Notes under the pieces: model-generated
The model's input: only the letters and a program-made list of their open reading frames with translations
Databases searched by the model: none
Told to the model about the DNA's origin: nothing
Shown here: in pieces, positions 10,865 to 22,203 of the stretch
Numbering within the stretch: the first letter of the stretch is position 1
Layout of the letters: each line of letters opens with the position of its first letter
Source of the DNA: Leptodontidium sp. MPI-SDFR-AT-0119
Lineage: Eukaryota; Ascomycota; Leotiomycetes; Helotiales; Leptodontidiaceae
Length of the DNA: 64,000 bases
Assembly (NCBI GenBank): GCA_020726505.1
Contig: JAHLEZ010000002.1
Location: forward strand, 806,001 to 870,000
Reading direction: 5' to 3'
Position numbers and translations under genes: made by a program

Positions 10865-13337
10865 TCATGAGACTTGTGCTGTGTACACGAAACGACCGAA
10901 GTCGAATCGAGATTTGGCGCCATCTTCGACACCAGGGCTTAGTTCCTCATCATCCTCGCTGTCGTGAATGATGAGGTCCTCGCTACCAGCTCCCATACTC
11001 AACAACTTATTCTCAACCTCGTCGGCCACAGGGTGAGGGATCGATGCTGGCTTGACGGCGTTCTTCTTCGCAGATTCGACAGCCTCTGGGAATGGGACAT
11101 TGCCTCGACCAAGCAGGGAGCGGCGGGGAGATTTGGCCTTGATGGAGAGCGCGGGTGTCATTGGAGGGGTCATAGGAAGATTCGCTCGATTTGCGGCAGT
11201 TGCACCCAAACGTTGGAGGGGCGTAAGGGGCTTACGGGTGGAGAAAGCGGAGGCTGGTGTGTTGGACTTTGGGCCAGTGGTTTTCACAGCGAGGGGAATT
11301 CTGGACTGGCGGCGAGGGATCGAGGAAGAGGGTGTTGGAAGATCAGCAGGGACGCCATTTCCGGCTTTTGGGGTGTTGATGGCAACTACACCAAATGCGA
11401 ACCGCTCCTTCAGGTTCTCCATTGAGTTGGGGAGGTGGTTGGCAGAGGTTGGTGTTGGGGGTTGAGCGGTGGAGCAGGGGCTGGACATCGAGGAATTCAG
11501 ACCCGGAGCACTTTCTTGGGACTCAGATGTGTCCATTCTGGATCCTTGGTCGTCAGAAGAAGCAGCAATAGCCTCACTACGAGCAGTCACCATCTCCTCA
11601 AACACAGCGATCTTCTTGCTAGATGTCTTGCCCTTGATGGGGCTATCATCGACATTGGCAAGACTCAACATTGCCTCCTCAATTCCATCATCCGAGAAGA
11701 TGTTGAAATCCTGCTTCTTGCCCTTCTTGCTTCTGGCGTTGCGAGAGACACTTGGACTGGGTTCGGGGGCGGCATTGAAGAACCTACTCGTGCCAAATTC
11801 TACTTTCTTGCTGGGCGACGTGGTGGTGTCAATGTCGGCACACAATCGAGCTCGCTTTTGTGGGCGAGGCTCAGAGATTGTGGGAGATCGGTTGGTACGT
11901 CCAGATCGGACTTGGGTCGTTGGAGGGGCCGATTGAGGTAGCTGGGGGGAGTTCGAGGAGATACCGGCAGAGGTTCGAGGTGCAGCTTGGGCAATCCAAG
12001 GACCAGAGTTTCGTCGGAGGATATCTTGCTGCTCAGGGGAACCAGTGAACAAGTTGATGTCGAGTTCGGCCAGAGGGGTACGCTTCTTGAAGAAGGTGTT
12101 GATCGATACACCTTTCTTCAGATCGATCGACGAGGTTGAGCTTTGATGAGCCCGAGGGCGAGGAGTTGCCCAAGGATCCATTGAGGTGACCATCTTGCCT
12201 TTGGTGGGAGTAACGATTGGCTTCTTGGTCATTGGGTTAAGATCTCCTCTTGCAACCCCTTGGGCGATCTCTGGCTCAACGTCTGCTCCAAGGAAAGGCA
12301 TTGTGTCGAGGTCGAGAGGTTGTTCTGGTGTTGTGTGGAGAACAAGAGAGCGAGCTCGTGGACAGAAAACTCTTTGATGTAGGAAGGTGAGTTCAGCCTG
12401 ACGAAATTGATCTAAATATGTCTTCGGCACGTGGAATTTTCCGTCGAACGACAACATCCGAAGAACTTTCTCGATTGTCTTGTGCTTGCGGACCATCCGA
12501 TAAGCAGTTTTCAGGCCCATGTTGTTAATACTAGCGAGATAGTCGCAGCCGCTAAGGATAGCCATCGTCCTGAACTCTCGGTCTGACCAACCAGTAAGAG
12601 TGATCTCTTTACAGGCAGCGAAATCTGCTTTGTTGACTTCAATGCAGTTCCCATACTGGTCCAACTTTGTCAACAGACACTTCGCTCCAAAAACCAGAAG
12701 ATCAGAATCTTCGGAAAGGATACCATCAATGATCCCCTTTCTTTCCAGATAGACCATCTGGGCGTCTGCTTCGTACGGGGCAACAATATACTGCACTCCA
12801 GTCTTCTTCAATTCGTCGATTAGTTGTCGAGCCATCTCTGGTGTAACGTCCACAGCTTTCTGGAATTCCAGATATGCCTGAGAAGTTTTCCCAGCGTTCA
12901 GTAGTTCCATTCCTGCTTTCCTACTCTGCTCTCTTCGTTTCTCTCGGTCTGCTTCGGTAGCGGCCTTGCTGGGAAGGTAGTCTCCATCGAATATAATAAA
13001 AGGGATGACGCCGAAATGCTGCAACATTCGAACCCGGTGCATGGCAAAATCAACAAACCTACCAAGTGTCAGTTTCGTAGCTTCGAGCTGCACAGAACAA
13101 GATCCAACATACTTCCTGGTTGGCTTTCCCATCGCCAGTTCCATTGCACAAGCCACGGTTCCACGATGGAGCCAGCCATACGCATCCACCCCTAGGGTCT
13201 TGCCCTCGAACTTCTTGAGGTTGCATGATTTATGTATAGATTTGAGTAAAGGAAGCAGGCCTGAACAGTGTTAGTTGGCTTGTGAATTATAAAATAGCTG
13301 CGTCAGGAACTGGGGAATATTGACCATTAATTCCCAT
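10865..13337 (-). CDS. exo1: Exonuclease 1 (Rad2/XPG-family 5'-3' nuclease)
   Basis: Three exons (13337-13325, 13260-13113, 13058-10865) give 784 residues. The first exon is 13 nt and encodes MGIN; splicing restores the family start MGINGLLPLLKSIHKSC. Active-site acids align exactly with human EXO1: Asp30, Asp78 (FDGD), Glu150 and Asp152 (YEADAQ), Asp171 and Asp173 (SEDSDLLVFG), plus Asp226 (GCDY). A helix-hairpin region follows (GLKTAYRMV). The second intron is 54 nt, a multiple of three and stop-free, so an unspliced reading looks open; splicing gives the conserved KFVDFAMHRVRM. The C-terminal half is disordered and includes VSINTFF (371-377), which resembles a PCNA-binding box. The enzyme acts in mismatch repair and double-strand-break end resection. 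Confidence 0.96.
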
Positions 13338-13886
13338 TATGAATAGTCACACACAGAGCACGAGAAAACACCCAGCAAAGCGCACGCAAACTTCACCAGC
13401 CAAACAAATATGTACACAGGCCTTTCCAGCGTTCAAAACATTTGTTACTATGGACGTTGGAGCATAGGTGGTGATGGATAGGAGACGGGATCCGGGCAGT
13501 GAAATCGGTATCGGGGTGAATAGTCGTCGAGGTTGTTGTTGTCGCTACAGTCGAAGTCGGATGGAGGTGGGCGTGGGTGTGGTTGAATGCGAAATTCCAG
13601 TTGTCCTACCTTACCGCTCCATTCAAATCGCGACTGCCTTTCACTCGACGCGTCCTTTGGTCTTACCCGGCAACCAGGGCCAGGGTGGGGCGAATAGAGA
13701 TGCTTATTGGCCCGCCTTAAATTGATAGCGCCAAGAGCGGGGTCCGATGACCCCTGCGATAAGGGAGGAACGGCGGGCGGAAGATCTGATCTGAAGTTAT
13801 CGAAAAGTTTAAAATCTTGAGCCCAAGCATTATTGCCTGACCACGAAACGAAGCTATTCGCAGTTCTTCATTCCACGACAGCCACG
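13338..13886. other. Divergent promoter region, exo1 / tma16
   Basis: This 549-bp interval separates the two divergent starts. An ACGCGT box is listed separately; I see no coding sequence. Confidence 0.6.
13648..13653. promoter_or_regulatory. MCB-like box (ACGCGT)
   Basis: The palindromic hexamer ACGCGT is the binding core of the MBF G1/S factor. It lies 311 bp before the exo1 start and 234 bp before tma16. A single copy, so only suggestive. Confidence 0.35.
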
Positions 13887-14581
13887 ATGCCGAAAAGCTT
13901 AGAGAAGACTCGCAAGAAGATCGCTAAGAAGAAGGGTAATATCACGGCTCTGCATGAGAACTCGAGGGATTCGCAGAGGTTGCGCCGGGCGCTGATGAGG
14001 GATGATAAATTGATCAAAGTGGCATCAGCACGGAGGAAGAACGACAAGCCATTAGGTAGGGCAGGGCTCTCGAGATATTGATCGCATATACTAATACAAT
14101 ATAGTTCAGAGAGCGGCATACTTCCAAGAAGCGATCCGGGCAAATGAGGGGAAGGCATTGGATCTCGATACCGTCCAGAGTCTCATCAAATCGTACTACT
14201 CCCACACGTCCAGGACCAAGTCAAGTCGCATTCTAATGATCGCGTAGTTTCGTACACCAGAATGACGAAGAGTTCAACGAGCTGAAGAAGGATCGCAGAC
14301 CTGGAAGACCAGCGAGTACCAGAGAGGATTTATTGAGGATCAAGATTGCCGCAGACGAGAAGGAATACGAGAATGGTTTCTGTCAGTTACTGACTCTGGG
14401 TACATGTCAAGCTGCAAGCTAATTCTCTCCAGACTTGCCAGATCTTACGGACGAGAACAATGTCATATACCTGGACAGATGGGAAGGTTCATGGTCATAT
14501 CTCTCTACGTTGAAATGGGTCCGGATATCAAGCAGCGGTGTAATTCAAGAGTCGAAATTTCCACCGAAGGGAGAGTCATGA
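13887..14581 (+). CDS. tma16: Translation machinery-associated protein 16 (60S biogenesis factor)
   Basis: Four exons (13887-14055, 14105-14192, 14248-14381, 14433-14581) give 179 residues. The N-terminus MPKSLEKTRKKIAKKKGNI and the following LHENSRDSQRLRRA are hallmark Tma16 sequence; VQRAAYFQEAIRANEGKAL follows after the first intron. The C-terminus carries LPDLTDENNVIYLDRWEGSW. The protein is very basic at the start, as expected for an RNA-bound factor. In yeast, Tma16 joins late pre-60S particles. The first intron has a near-perfect branch site (TACTAATAC). Single-frame reading stops early in every exon, so splicing is needed. Confidence 0.9.
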
Positions 14582-14919
14582 GGGATGGATAATTGATATG
14601 TGAACCGGAGTCTAGAGGCATTATTTGGCGTTTGGGCGCATCAAAAAATATATCAGCCATGGCACTGAGAGAAATTGGTTGGTACTTGAAGCTAGATGGA
14701 ATATCTCAGGTTTGAGAAATGGTTCATTCTCTCACTGATGAAATTTCAGTATATCGAATGAGATGAGATATCCTTGCTCGCTGGGTTCCTGGCTTGTTCT
14801 TATTAAAAAAGCGTGTGCCAATAATACATCACTTACAGGCCAACACTTCCAAGTCCGAAATCCAACAAAGCAACACTCTCCCCTTTCACAAACAACCTCA
14901 CACCATCATCTTCATTCAT
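14582..14919. other. Intergenic between convergent genes
   Basis: These are 3' flanks of tma16 and the 2EXR gene. Nothing else is seen. Confidence 0.5.
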
Positions 14920-15723
14920 TCAACTCTGCTCCCCACCCCTCGTCAAAATAACACACCTAACCCTCACCACCCCCAACTCCCCGCCCTTCCTCCCCACAAC
15001 CCTCTTCCTCTCCTCCCCCACCCCCCTCTCCGCCCGCTCAGCAACCCATTTCAAATCCCTCCTCCAAGCAGGACATTCCAAGAAACCCACTTCCCCTTCA
15101 AACGCCCTCCCAAACTCCACCACCAGATCCACCTCCCTCAACGCCTTCATCCGACTCACAATCCCGAGGAAGCCGTTCTCGCATAGCTCGGCCCAGACCC
15201 GGAAGTCGATTGCGAAGTGCTGGATTAGGTGCCGAGAGGGGGAGGTAGAGAAGTGGTAGAGGATGCTGTGGAGATGGGTTGAGAGGAGGGGGGAGAGGGA
15301 TGAGAGGTAGAGGATGTCTGTTTGGTAGGCTATGGGGATGGGTAGGCCGTGTAGATTGTTGTCTTTTAACCGACTCGAAATGTCTTGTCCAGGCGCAGTT
15401 GAAGATGACGATACAGATGATGAAGATGGTATAGATGACTGAATCGATTTCAACGCCTTAGGTACAGGTCCCAAAGAGAGGTACGAATGTGTTTTAAGTG
15501 TGAAAAGCCGCGCTTCTGGACTTATGGATAGGGTTATTGGTGGTGCCGTGTTGGATATATATCTCCCCAGGGATGGGGAGTAGGATATCTTGAGGATTCG
15601 GGATGAGCTGTGGCTGCTGTGGGAGAGGGCGAGAATGTGTTTGTATATTTTGAGACGGAGTTCTGTGGGGAGGTTGGGGAAGAAGTGGAAGGACTTGATG
15701 GGTGGTTTGGATGGTGTGTTCAT
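14920..15723 (-). CDS. 2EXR domain protein
   Basis: A single exon encodes 267 residues. SFHFFPNLPTELRLKIYKHIL (residues about 10-30) is the signature of the fungal 2EXR domain, an F-box-like start followed by a short alpha/beta region ending with a line on high-ranking residues (PPITLSISPEARLFTLKTHS). Such proteins are strongly expanded in leotiomycetes and related fungi; their function is not established. A Ser-rich linker (SSIPSSSSVSSSSTAPG) precedes a region that describes a distance-like loop (FAIDFRVWAELCENGFLGI) seen in many family members. The protein appears intact. Confidence 0.82.
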   Translation of the reverse strand: MNTPSKPPIKSFHFFPNLPTELRLKIYKHILALSHSSHSSSRILKISYSPSLGRYISNTAPPITLSISPEARLFTLKTHSYLSLGPVPKALKSIQSSIPSSSSVSSSSTAPGQDISSRLKDNNLHGLPIPIAYQTDILYLSSLSPLLSTHLHSILYHFSTSPSRHLIQHFAIDFRVWAELCENGFLGIVSRMKALREVDLVVEFGRAFEGEVGFLECPAWRRDLKWVAERAERGVGEERKRVVGRKGGELGVVRVRCVILTRGGEQS

Positions 15724-16120
15724 GGCTTTGTAGCTTTGGTTGTGTTGAGGTTTGATATGGATTGAGGGGACACTGGGCCAGTTGGATGGTGGGAGACTGG
15801 GAAGTGAGCGGAAAAAAGAGAAACAGAATAGTCAGTTCGGTATCTTTAGATGCAGAAAGGTGTATGTCTGGAGTTATGATTGTAGTGTGACTCGCGATGG
15901 AGGGATTCAGCCGATTCAGGATGGGGGTGTGGAGGGGTTTCTCAGCACGTGATCATCAGTACGAAAAGGGGGAGAGTTTCATTTTCGGTAAAGTCACAAG
16001 GGGGATGTCAACAATGGCTTTGGTCAATCAATTGCTAAATACATTTTCCTATCCGTATCCAACCATGCTACCTACGTAACTCCGTGATGGAACAAAAATA
16101 ACCCAATAACCAATATACAA
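15724..16120. other. Intergenic
   Basis: This is the promoter side of the 2EXR gene and the 3' flank of the CoA-transferase gene. No gene or motif is seen. Confidence 0.5.
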
Positions 16121-17783
16121 TCACAACAACATCGGCTTCAAGTCCTCTGCAACCTTGAATGGAGCTTCTGTCTTGCTCTTAATTTCGTCAACAGTCACAC
16201 CATCGGCAATCTCGACCAATGTCAATCCGGTCGCAAAGTCCACATCAAATACTCCCTGAAACATATTAGCTCAGCACCATTGATTGTGTAGGAAATACAT
16301 ACCAATTCCGTAATGATCATCGAAACACAAGCCTTGCCTGTCAAGGGGAAAGCGCATTGCTTGACAATCTTCGCATTGCCCTTCTTATCTGTATGCTCCA
16401 TGGTAACAACAACCTTGGTCTTCTCGGGGTTGCTAACCAAGTCCATAGCACCTCCGAATCCCTTTATCTTGCCTGGCAACATCCAGTTTGCCAAATCTCC
16501 GTTTCCGCTGACTTGCATAGCGCCGAGGATTGTTAAGTTAACACGACCACTTCTGATCATGCCAAAAGACTCTTCGCTTCCGAACACAGCTGCACCAGGC
16601 TTCAATGTGACGGTCTCCTTGCCAGCATTGATGAGATCGGCGTCTTCCTTGCCCTTTACTGGATAAGGTCCAAGTCCGAGAATACCATTCTCGGATTGAA
16701 GTTGGACCTCGACCTCTGGGCCAACGAATCCAGGTGCCAGCATAGGCATGCCAATTCCTAAGTTGGCATACATGCCATTCTTGAATTCTTTAGCTGCCCT
16801 TCTCACGATGCGCTCTCTCTTCGCCGCGGTCTCGCCGCTTCCAAGTGCAGACTTCGCATCAGCATCGTTGGGATCTTTGGCAAATGTGTACTTCTCGATA
16901 CCCTTTTCTGTCGTCGATTGAATAACCCGCTTGACGTAAATACCTGGGAGATGCACAGCCTCGGGAGGAATGTCTCCTGGCTCAACGATATGCTCGGCTT
17001 CCACAATGGTGATCTTGGCATTTCGGCCCATAGCACCATTGAAGTTGTTGGCTGTAAGTCGGAACTGGCAGTTACCCAACTTGTCTGCCTTCCACGCCTT
17101 GACAAAGGCATAGTCACCCTTGATACTTTCTTCCAGAAGGTACTGCTTTCCGTCAAAGACTTTGACATCTTTAGGATACGAGTATACTTTTGGTGTTCCA
17201 TCAGGATTATTCTGTAGGGGCAACTCGCCAGTCTGAACAACGGTTCCAAAAGCTGCGGGTGTGTAGAAAGCAGGTATTCCTTTTCCTCCAGAAGCGCAAC
17301 GCTCAGCCAGCGTTCCTTGAGGTGTAAGCTCCAGCTCCACTTCTCCGGTCAAGTACATCTTCTCGAATGTCTTGTTCTCGCCAATATAACTCGCAATCAT
17401 CTTCTTGATCTGCTTCGTCTTCAACAGCTTGCCCAAACCAGAAGTGTCTGTTCCAGCATTATTCGAGACAGCAGTAATGCCAGTTATTTCTGGCTTGTTA
17501 ATCACCTCGTCGATGAGGGTATCAGGAACACCACAGAGACCGAACCCACCGCAGAGCACGGTGGAATTGGATTTCATATCTTTGAGGGCTTCGGCCGCGG
17601 AGGGGAGGACTTTGTTGATCTCATTGCGTCGAAATGTAGAGGAGAATGTGCGTGCGAAGAGGAGGGATTGCTGTGAATTCCATTGTCAGTTCGTCTCAAT
17701 TGGTAGCTGGGGAAGCTTCTCCGCACCTTGGTGTTATTCCTCGTGTAAGCTCTCGCTGTCCGGAGAAGCGCAGTGGAAGACAT
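16121..17783 (-). CDS. Succinyl-CoA:3-oxoacid CoA-transferase, mitochondrial
   Basis: Three exons (17783-17727, 17670-16303, 16255-16121) give 519 residues. The N-terminus (SSTALLRTARAYTR, then LLFARTFSSTFRR) is a mitochondrial presequence. The alpha-like half carries STVLCGGFGLCGVPDTLI and NNAGTDTSGLG; the beta-like half carries NLGIGMPMLAP and QSENGILGLG. The glutamate of SENG (residue 346) is the expected catalytic residue that forms the enzyme-CoA thioester. Both subunit halves are fused, as in animal SCOT. The enzyme moves CoA from succinyl-CoA to acetoacetate or related acids; in fungi close relatives also act on acetate and propionate. The last exon supplies the conserved VFDVDFATGLTLVEIADG; without it the frame drifts to an unrelated tail. 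Confidence 0.95.
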
Positions 17784-18457
17784 CTTGCGTGTATGAGTGG
17801 AGATTTACTGGCAGTCCGGTCCCTCAATGAAAATTGATTTGCAGGAGGTTTTGCGCACGAAGGATTGAAGAATAAATCAGACCTCTCTGGGGAAGCTCGA
17901 TTTGAAGTCAACAGACTGGCGGGTGAGTTCTTAACCCGTCGGTTTCCCCACGGCTACTTACACTGGGCGGAATGTGGCCCGGCAGGTGGACAGGCCCGAA
18001 CTCGGAAGAGGTCCTGACAGACGAGGTTAACTTGGTTGACTTTCTGGATCTCGCAGGATTATCTCCATCACAAGCAGCTCGATTGCGTCAAATGCCAATA
18101 GCTTTTCAAACACATTTTATTTCGGAATTCTCACAGAAAACATGCACCGAAGACAGGAATGTCCTTAGGTTATGCCCGAGGTACATCTTGGCACACGGAA
18201 CATCGCGGATATCTTCCGCGTTGCGAATAGCCTCAATCGAAGGGATTTTGAGCAGCAGACATGATCTTCGCCATGCCCTTCTCAAGCTCATTTCCCCTCG
18301 TGTATCTTGTTCTAATTATGATCATTCACTGAACTGAGCTCTTCATTGTGGCACAGCTAGTGCGATCATTGTATATTTGATTCTTCATTTCGGGTGAAAC
18401 TTTGCTTCCCCTATCACCATCTTTCCAGAAAACAGAAAATTCCACAACCAAGTGACG
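17784..18457. other. Intergenic
   Basis: This is the promoter side of the CoA-transferase gene. One unsupported 121-residue frame (17972-18337, plus strand) shows no domain. Confidence 0.5.
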
Positions 18458-21400
18458 CTACAACGCTGGCGCAGCTGCCGCTGGAATCTTAGCGATAATC
18501 CTCTCACACAGAGCATACAAGCTTGGAGCGTTGGTGATATCCAGCAACGTGAGCTCAGCCGTCAAGTCTTGTCTGACCCAGTTCCTGAATTCTACCGCCA
18601 ACAAGGAATCCAATCCATATGTTGACAATGCCTTTGCGGGCTCCATCGGTGCATCCAAGCGCAAAGTCTTCATGAACTGTTTGTTCACAATCTCGAGGAC
18701 AGAAGCCAAAATCGACATAGGAGCAGCTCCAGCCCGATGAAGCAAAAGGAACGCCTCCTTATCTTTCGAGCTGCCACCTCCGGCTTGCCCTCTTCCCCCG
18801 GAGACTTTGAGTCCTGCGGCCAGGCCAGCGAAGCGAGCGTCTCGGAAGAGATCCGAATCTTCGGGCAGGGGAACGGAAATCCCAGTGAGGAGCTGGTCCG
18901 CGGTTACGCTGTTGATAGGAGATGTTTGCTGAAGAATGGAATAAGACAAGATCTTGTGCAAAACACTTTCGTTGATGTACGTCCATTGTCTGCGGTCGAA
19001 ATGTTGCTCCATGCCACCCTGCTCTGCCACATATCCCATATCTTCTATGACACCAAGATCGGTGGAATTTGCGGCAAGGTTGAGAGACCGTCTGTATTTG
19101 GCGAACGCATCCAGGAACACATTTGCTGCGGCGTAGTTTGTTTGGCCCTTTTGTCCGACGACACCTGAGATACTGGAGAGCATTGTGAAGAAGTCGAGCC
19201 CCAATTTCTCTTCCAATGCGACTTCATGAAGATTCCATGTTCCTCGAACTTTGTTGGAAATGGTGATATGATACTCCTGAGGTCATTGACTCGAATGGTT
19301 TGTCCTAGGATATCAGCAGGCGATTCAAGGACGAAACAAATTCTCTTGACATACCCTTAGAACCATGGCTCCTTGAATCAAGCCGCCAATTTTGTACTCG
19401 GCGCTTTTAAACGCCTTTCGGACGTGGTCGATATCAGAGACATCTCCCTTTGCCTCATGGACTTGGCAACCTAGAGAATTGCAATTTCAGACAATCTTTT
19501 GTGATCGGGCGTCCTGCAAGCCACTCCGCGACATTGAGATGATATGTTTAGCTCCATGTTGCGCCATGTACACCGCCAAACTACCACAAAGACCTTTCAA
19601 CCCGCCAACAATCAGATACGAGACGTCGTCTCGAAGAAGCAACCTCTTGAGAGCTGGACGAACTGGGACTTTGGGTACTTCTTCCAACCCGTTCGTGATG
19701 ACAATCTTGCCGATGTGTCGGCCACCCCGCATGAACGCAAATGCAGCTGCAATATTGTTGAAGCCAAACGTTTTGATCGGGCTGATAGATCTAATTTGGC
19801 CATCACGAAGGAGCTGAAAGACACACTTCAAGAGTCTATCGATATCAGTGAGGCCAAATCCGTCTGGGCAAATGTAAATGACTTACTCATGGATCATGGG
19901 GTCAGTTATTTGCCTGTGGGAGAAATCAACAGCCCTGAAAGAACAGTTCCGATCAAAAGGCTCCATGGCAAGTCGATGTCTGTCAATAATGTCCTTCTTT
20001 CCAATCTCTACCATCACACCACCATCTCCAGAATTCGTACAGCAGTTCTCCTGTCAGAGAATTGACAATAACGTCGATGCCCCTTCCCTGAGTCGTGGTC
20101 ATAATCCCAGAAGCAAACTCTGTTGATCGAGAGGAGAACATTCGATCGGACGCAATGCCAAAGGTGTTGCGAAGAAAGTCTCTCTTTTTCTCGGTGCCCA
20201 CTGTCACATATATCTTCATGGGGAAGAATAATCAGTATCCGCATCATCTAAGTTAATTAATGGGATTTTGGAGACCCACTTCAGCGCCAATATGTTGTGC
20301 CAGTTGAATGCACGCTATTCCAACTCCTCCAGCAGCGGAGTGGATTAGAACGGTCTACTTCTATTTAGAAAAGTTGGTCGTAGTCATGGACAGGTGCGTA
20401 CCTGATTTTTGCGAAGATTAGCTGTGTTGAACAACGAGTACATCGCTGTCAAGAAGACAAGAGGAATTGTCGCGGCTTCCTGAGTATTGGTCAGTCAATC
20501 CGCTCCCAGATTCAACATAGTCGGTCATATATACCTCAAAAGATAGCTCATCCGGAATTAAATGAGTGCGCTCTACGGCGACTTGGATTCTATTGGCAAA
20601 AGTGCCATTTCGAAGCACAGCAACTCGATCGCCAACTTTGTAAGCTTCAGCGCCCTTACCAACACGCCTTACAATACCGGCACCTTCAAGGCCCAACAAG
20701 TACTCGTTTCTGGGACAAGTCCCATTGTAACAGCCACATCCTGTGAAATAAGAGTCGGCCTCGTTTCAGGATATCATGTCAATTCCTACCTTGAAATTCA
20801 AGCCAGCGGCACAGATTTCTACTTCAACGTTGTTATCTTTCATGCCAACTTCACGTTCCGTGATCTGGGAATACTCAAGAGCATCCAAGGTGCCGAGTCT
20901 TCGAGCCCGCAACATGGTCACACCTTCCATCTCATGAAGCGATGCGGCGATTGGTTGTGGGCCTTGAATTTCATCGGCTTTGAATTGGTTGACAGTGGCA
21001 TCTGGCAGGATTCTGTTGATCCAGATCACACCTTGACGTTCGACTAACTCGAACTCGACATCTGCTGAAGAATTGGTAGAAACGTTGTCTAACACTTTTC
21101 GGACACTTGTAGTGCTATCTTTCGCCTCGATATCAAGAGTTGTGATGCTCAAAGGGATATGTGTGATGACTCAGACTCCAGCCCAATGCCTCGAGTTCTT
21201 TGCGCATTGCTTGAGGGATATTGTTGTGGTTGGCGAGTTGCACTATTGACAAGCTCATGTCCCTCTCAAGCGACTCGGAGGCGGGCAGACTGCAACTTGC
21301 CATGAAAGCTGACTTGTTGTCACCACATGGGATCTGGATGACTTTAGACAGCCCGCTTGCAACCATACTGCTTTCGAATGACGGAAGTTCAATTTTCTCA

Positions 21401-21558
21401 TCACCATCGGCCAGTATAGCTTCGTTGCCGTTTGGAGTCAATCGCACCAGTCCGACCTCTGCTTCGGCAAAAAGAACACAGCCACCGTCTGCTAGAAGCT
21501 TTCTCGCATTTTTTGCTACGATGTTCAGGGTTTCTTTGTGGAAGAAAATGCTTGTCAT
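18458..21558 (-). pseudogene. Decayed C-terminal half of a highly reducing polyketide synthase
   Basis: Read on the minus strand, the remnant holds part of a C-methyltransferase domain (NARKLLADGGCVLF), then an enoyl reductase (FANRIQVAVE; VLIHSAAGGVGIACIQLAQH), a ketoreductase (YLIVGGLKGLCGSLAVYMA) and an acyl carrier domain with the phosphopantetheine serine in STYGLDSLLAVEFRNW. Ketosynthase, acyltransferase and dehydratase domains are absent upstream. Lesions seen: a frame break and missing segment near 21150, a one-base loss near 20707, a frame break with lost residues near 20022-20032, an in-frame TGA at 19487-19489 and a further frame break near 19272-19283. Several introns with proper borders are still recognisable between lesions. 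The last part (19216-18458) is open. It cannot make a working enzyme. Confidence 0.88.
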
Positions 21559-22203
21559 ATTTGTTATCCGTAAGATCCAAAATCTGTCTTTATAACACGA
21601 AGTACGTATCAGCAGCTCATAAGCACGTAGATATGTGGAAACCCCGACTCTTCCTTTGCAAATGCATTCTTGTAAGTTCTACATCATTCGGAACCCCCAA
21701 CGTGCTGCGTTTCTCGCCCTGCCTGTTGCTCACCCGAGCCCGACCAAAGCACCATCCCAGGCAGCAAATATGTTACTAGGATGCGAATTTGAATGCTAGT
21801 AAAGTTCAGGCTGGTTGTCTTTTCATTTGAACCCAATGCAAGCAGATTAATTATCCCTTGTTTAATCAAGGAATGACCCGGCTTTCTTTAGTTCGACCCA
21901 CAGTAGTCCTGCATTGGTAGGTATGTATTTATTCGGTTGTAAGTCTTACTTTGCATAAGACTACAATCTCGATCTCGGTTTTAACCAGTCGTGTCGACTG
22001 TCAACGGCCAATCGCCAATTCGCCATATGTACCACAAATGACTCATCAAACGTGAATACCCATCCCACCTTTGTAAAGCAAGACACATGAAGTTGTTGTG
22101 AAGCGTACCTAGATAGGTATATATCCAGTTTTTCCGTCTTGTGATTTTGATCAAAGGACTTGAAATACAAGCCTACTTTCAAGTTTGACGAGGAAAAAAC
22201 AAC
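21559..22203. other. Intergenic; no missing PKS domains found
   Basis: I looked for ketosynthase, acyltransferase or dehydratase motifs on the minus strand upstream of the PKS remnant and found none. The 3' part is the GNAT promoter side. Confidence 0.5.

Noticed and set aside
14794..15186. 130-residue plus-strand frame
   Set aside because: Antisense to the 2EXR gene; its His/Pro content is the complement of that gene's codons.
17972..18337. 121-residue plus-strand frame
   Set aside because: No recognised family, no conserved motif, no matching exon.
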